This document shows, in pieces, positions 60,957 through 64,000 of a stretch of 64,000 nucleotides of DNA. The DNA is from Aristolochia californica (lineage: Eukaryota; Streptophyta; Magnoliopsida; Piperales; Aristolochiaceae). Under the pieces are notes generated by a model that was not told the origin of the DNA, ran no database searches, and worked only from the letters and a program-made list of their open reading frames with translations. The stretch lies in NCBI GenBank assembly GCA_029961685.1, contig JARWKL010000010.1:6373769-6437768 (forward strand), read 5' to 3'. Made by a program: the position numbers and the translations under genes. Every line of letters starts with the position of its first letter. The stretch's first letter is position 1.

Positions 60957-61352
60957 CTAAGCTGAGAGTGAGCTGGAAGAACCTAAATGTTCTTTTAATG
61001 ATAAGACCTCGGTAAGAAGTTCTTGCATTTTATCTTTGTTTAGATTATCTAAACTTTGTTTTAGTTCTGTTAATTCTTTAAAGAAAACAAGATTATTTCC
61101 ATGGTCAATTTTTTCTAAAATGTTTTCTAGGATAGTTTGACATTTTATTATTTCTCTATGTTTATGTTCATTATAGAGGAAATTTGTTTTTTGCTGTAGA
61201 CTGTCAACAACATTTTCTAACCTGGTAAGGGTCTTTCCATAAGACTCTAAGGTTTGGTTGGAATTGGTGACTATGTCATTGTTTCCTATTGATGGGCCTA
61301 AGGCTTTATATGGGCTATGTGCCATCATCAATGTGAAGTGGAACTTAGGCAT
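60957..61352 (-). CDS. Pararetroviral coiled-coil protein, VAP-like
   Basis: 131 codons. Residues about 30-125 are rich in Leu, Lys, Glu and Asn with heptad-like spacing, suggesting a coiled coil. Its ATG lies inside the stop region of the movement-protein ORF (8-base overlap, different frame). Small coiled-coil proteins that bind virions or DNA (VAP) occur in Caulimoviridae, and position and size fit, but no signature is visible. The frame ends where the LINE joins, so the true C-terminus may be lost. Confidence 0.45.
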   Translation of the reverse strand: MPKFHFTLMMAHSPYKALGPSIGNNDIVTNSNQTLESYGKTLTRLENVVDSLQQKTNFLYNEHKHREIIKCQTILENILEKIDHGNNLVFFKELTELKQSLDNLNKDKMQELLTEVLSLKEHLGSSSSLSA

Positions 61353-62175
61353 TGGGCCTTGGGTTTCCTATTCCTTCGAAATGGGAACTGGTTGAGACTC
61401 TTCTGGAAGAGGTAAAGGGCCTATTCTGTTCGAGGGAAAAGCTTGATCTAGCATTGGTGATTACTAGTTTTCCTTCTATCTCCTTTGTGGTTTTTCGAGA
61501 GAGGGGAAGGTGTCTGGGTGCCAAAGGTTGGACTACCCATTCAGTTAGCCATGTTAACTCTTTGGGGTCGAGTTCTTCTATGGTCAAATTTTCAGAATAT
61601 CCAATATTTTTGGCTAATTCTGTGATTTTCTTTGAATCTTTAACTGGAACCGTTCTAGTGTTGATTCCTCTAGCTACTACGCATATAAGTATGCGCATAA
61701 CTCGTCTTCCGGGTTGAATACCTTTTTTCGACCAGTTGTCTGTATAGATTTTTAGGGACAAGGTATCCTGGATATGCTTGTCATTTAAATCTATTTGTAG
61801 GTTGGGCCAGGTGGTGAAAGAAACTGGGCCTAAACCTAAATTTTCTCTAGCTCTTCCAAGTAGGGCTTTTTCAAAATTATTCCTTACTGAGTTATCTACG
61901 ATAGCTGCTATGAAGGGTAAATTTTGATTGATTCGTATCAAGGGGTCTAATCCTATACGAACTAGTCCATACTGGACGTATTTGAATCTTTTTAGCTTAG
62001 CTAAGTCTGATTCACTTAATAATCTGTAGCAGAAGGTACCTGAATCGGTATCCTGTATTTCTTCAGATAGTTCCTTTTGGAAGACGAAAAATTTCTTGTG
62101 GAATTCTATCCAATCTTTATTGTAGACTTCAGTTATCTGAGGGATACTGATTGTCCACTTTTGTCCATCCTGCAT
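61345..62175 (-). CDS. Pararetroviral movement protein, 30K superfamily
   Basis: 276 codons from the first Met; the frame is open a further ~30 codons upstream, so the true start may be earlier or the protein may be fused to the preceding ORF. Residues about 66-170 resemble the core of Caulimoviridae 30K movement proteins: the YG-VRIGL-PL strand, a variable loop, a LLG-E-NL-GPV segment and a P-L-I-L-D turn. Such proteins widen plasmodesmata for cell-to-cell spread. The C-terminal ~100 residues are Ser/Arg/Pro-rich and not recognised. No break lies inside the frame, which is notable for a fossil copy. Confidence 0.65.
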   Translation of the reverse strand: MQDGQKWTISIPQITEVYNKDWIEFHKKFFVFQKELSEEIQDTDSGTFCYRLLSESDLAKLKRFKYVQYGLVRIGLDPLIRINQNLPFIAAIVDNSVRNNFEKALLGRARENLGLGPVSFTTWPNLQIDLNDKHIQDTLSLKIYTDNWSKKGIQPGRRVMRILICVVARGINTRTVPVKDSKKITELAKNIGYSENLTIEELDPKELTWLTEWVVQPLAPRHLPLSRKTTKEIEGKLVITNARSSFSLEQNRPFTSSRRVSTSSHFEGIGNPRPNA

Positions 62176-62179
62176 AAGG

Positions 62180-62529
62180 TTAGGATGTTCTTTGCATTCT
62201 CCCTGTGTTTCATGGTGTACATGAACACTATTTTGGAGAGAAGTGCATTCTATTCCTATATGTTCAGATATTTAGGAATTTTAGTTGAGACGCTCTCTTC
62301 TAATTTTTGGAACAAAATCTGAAGAAGATGTTCCAATTGATACAAAGTTATGAATGGAGAGGTATGTTGTACAACAAGTTCTCTTAATTCATTATTTTGA
62401 GTTAAAACACAGATATCTCGTATAAGACGATCTTTATCTGTACCGTGTTGATTTTTCTGAAGTTATTTTACAAATAACTTCCTGTAATTCTTTTCTACTT
62501 GGTTTGTTATTAACCAATTTAGTTTTCAT
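62180..62529 (-). pseudogene. Pararetroviral second ORF, frame-broken
   Basis: An ATG at 62529 begins three bases after the stop of the previous ORF (TGA GAG ATG). The frame runs about 30 codons, then a single shift is needed to continue through Gln/Leu/Glu-rich sequence to about 62250, where a further shift leads into the movement-protein frame. The predicted helical composition resembles ORF2 of badna-type viruses, but this is only positional. Confidence 0.45.
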
Positions 62530-62532
62530 CTC

Positions 62533-63027
62533 TCAGATAGGTGCTAATATCCTAGAGTGATCTATTTCCTGATCTACAAAACTTTGTAGGTCTGAAAGGA
62601 GTTTTACTATAGGTTGAGTATATCCTCCTTTTAGTACTTCAAGATGAGCATTTAGGGTTTTGTACTTGAGCTTTTGTACTTGTTCATTAACGTCACTTTC
62701 TATTCCTAGGCATAGGAAGGCAACGTATTTTGCATTATATTTTTCATAGCAACTTTTTATGAAGAAACCGTGATGAATATCACCGACTAAATCAATTATA
62801 TTATTTAATATTAGATTATGTTTGTCATGCCATCCATGTGGATAACCAATTATTGGACAAACATGGGTCTGTCCAGTTTTTAACACTGTGTCATAAGAAG
62901 AAGCGTTAAGTTCCTTCTGACTGACTGATTGAGGTCTTTGGTACATTTGTAATTTACAAATGTTGTTTGGGATGTGACCGGTTTTGGGTCGTAACTGTTT
63001 TGGGAATATGTAAACAGAAAGAACCAA
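62533..63027 (-). CDS. Pararetroviral first ORF, unknown function
   Basis: 164 codons, starting 9 bases downstream of the primer site. No family is recognised. It contains GYPHGWHDKHN and a run of hydrophobic and aromatic residues around the middle, and a Leu/Gln-rich C-terminal helix. Position (first ORF after the primer site) and size are comparable to ORF1 of badnaviruses, whose role is poorly known. No internal stop. Confidence 0.5.
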   Translation of the reverse strand: MVLSVYIFPKQLRPKTGHIPNNICKLQMYQRPQSVSQKELNASSYDTVLKTGQTHVCPIIGYPHGWHDKHNLILNNIIDLVGDIHHGFFIKSCYEKYNAKYVAFLCLGIESDVNEQVQKLKYKTLNAHLEVLKGGYTQPIVKLLSDLQSFVDQEIDHSRILAPI

Positions 63028-63036
63028 AGCTAATCC

Positions 63037-63051
63037 TTGGCTCTGATACCA
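63037..63051 (-). promoter_or_regulatory. Reverse-transcription primer site, initiator tRNA-Met
   Basis: The minus strand reads TGGTATCAGAGCCAA, complementary to the 3' end of plant initiator tRNA-Met and longer than the 12 bases usual in the LTR elements here. It marks the conventional origin of a pararetroviral genome map. Confidence 0.75.
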
Positions 63052-64000
63052 ACCCTACAAACCCTACAATTTCCTGATTTATTGAATAACTATTACATGG
63101 TGTTGTTAAACCTGTGGCAACGACCCTTTTGGCGAGTGAGTCTCTTCGGACCAGTAGCCTTGCAACCTCGGGTATTCCAGCCGATATAACACGTGTCTCA
63201 ATTTATCAGTGATAAAACACTAGATACACTAGTAGCCTAATAGTCTCTAATAGGACCAACATGACTTTTGCTGCTACTTAATATTATTTGGGGTTTGACC
63301 CTATTCCTGCCGGCTTACCACCTCGTGGGCTAAATCGCTATGCGACCTCGCGGTTTTTAGAGGTCCCCAAGCCGTACATGTTAATCGATGCGGCTCCATG
63401 GCTGCTTCAGAAGGGTAGAGCACAGCTCCGTTTGGTTTTCTACCTCGGAGCATAGCCGAATATTACTAAGTACCTAGTTTGGATCTTATTAGGTACTCTT
63501 TTGATACTATTAGATAAAACTATTACAATGAACAATGAAAATGAACAGTAACAACAATAGTAAAAACACTTATTGTAGAGATTCATATTTATATATGCGG
63601 AAATGAACAGTAAAAACAAACATTGTATGGATTCAAATATTACACTCATGCAGAAAATTAAAATATTGTTCTCAAAATTAAAAACTTACAATCATGTTAA
63701 AAATAGAAACTACATAACTCCCGAAGTTACCGACCGTGCTACCGGTCGGTTCACTCTTTACTACTCAGCCATTACGGTTGTTTTGCACATACCGTGCTTA
63801 AGGAACTTTGCGGGAGGATGCTTGCTGGAAATCGCCTTATTTTTTCTGGTCTCCTTTCTTCTGGAAAACTCGGGGTGTTTTCGAATGCCTTGAACTCCTG
63901 CTGGCCTTCGTATTTATGGACTGAACTTAGAAAAACTTTCCTTTTCTGCCCTTGAACAAATGGTTCTTGTTTAAAGACGAAGGGTAACTTTCATCTTTGT
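63052..64000 (-). promoter_or_regulatory. Pararetroviral leader and possible promoter
   Basis: About 950 bases with no long minus-strand ORF, consistent with the structured leader between the pregenomic RNA start and the primer site. A CATAAATAC box at 63920-63912 could be a TATA element. An inverted ACCGACCG...CGGTCGGT motif lies near 63731-63749. Promoter assignment is tentative. Confidence 0.35.

Larger units (their letters stand above)
60957..64000 (-). mobile_element. Endogenous pararetrovirus (Caulimoviridae-like), 5' part
   Basis: The minus strand shows, in order: a leader (from 64000), a tRNA-Met primer site (63051-63037), a 164-aa ORF, a frame-broken ORF, a movement-protein ORF and a coiled-coil ORF. 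Neighbouring ORFs overlap or nearly abut, as in Caulimoviridae polycistronic RNA. There is no CA-end LTR next to the primer site, which argues against an LTR retrotransposon. Capsid, protease, RT and RNase H are not in the window; the LINE cuts the sequence at about 60957. It is a non-infectious fossil fragment. Confidence 0.65.

Noticed and set aside
60957..64000. Interpretation as a Ty3/gypsy LTR retrotransposon
   Set aside because: No TG...CA LTR abuts the primer site, and a movement-protein-like ORF plus small overlapping ORFs favour a pararetrovirus. Not fully excluded, because RT is outside the window.
1..64000. CRISPR arrays, operons or bacterial-type systems
   Set aside because: The window is plant nuclear DNA; repeats are LTR, TIR, minisatellite or telomere-like and no spacer array exists.

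Overview
The window is nuclear DNA of a flowering plant, judged by intron-bearing plant genes (TOR-complex LST8, a PLS-class PPR protein, a GH17 glucanase with an X8 module) embedded in plant-type transposable elements (Ty1/copia, PIF/Harbinger, TRIMs, LINE, endogenous pararetrovirus). I cannot place it below angiosperms from sequence alone. Three host genes can be rebuilt end to end. LST8 lies on the minus strand (12093-30713, ten exons, 316 aa), an intronless PPR gene diverges from it on the plus strand (31596-33710), and the GH17-X8 glucanase is on the minus strand (35635-38191, three exons, 446 aa).

Layout. 1-4.9 kb: 3' part and long LTR of a retrotransposon rich in GATC palindromes. 4.9-11.5 kb: a decayed PIF/Harbinger element (TAA target site, GGGGGGTTAGTCAA-type ends, broken transposase and Myb/SANT ORFs, telomere-like repeats and a 33-C run). 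11.65-30.7 kb: LST8. Its third intron is 14.25 kb long and is almost entirely a nest of retroelements. Copia element b contains copia element a, which contains a non-autonomous LTR element carrying plant gene fragments, a solo LTR and a TRIM; b also carries a second, inverted solo LTR and a multi-LTR TRIM. Intron 1 holds a second diverged copy of coding exon 1 and a solo LTR. 31.6-38.2 kb: the compact gene island with PPR and GH17.

39.8-59.8 kb is again repeats. A non-autonomous LTR element at 39791-42957 carries the last exon of a mitochondrial chaperonin-60 gene and a nine-copy minisatellite. A small gene-less LTR element lies at 43846-45744 with a relative at 46.5 kb. Copia fragments lie at 47.5, 54.4 and 58.8 kb, and a segmental duplication flanks the middle one. 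59.8-60.96 kb is a 5'-truncated LINE with a TRIM solo LTR inside.

60.96-64.0 kb (minus strand) holds the 5' part of an endogenous Caulimoviridae-like pararetrovirus: leader, tRNA-Met primer site, two small ORFs, a separate movement-protein ORF and a coiled-coil ORF. It is frame-broken and cut off by the LINE. The most unusual items are the gene-capturing LTR family, the duplicated LST8 first exon and the pararetroviral gene order.
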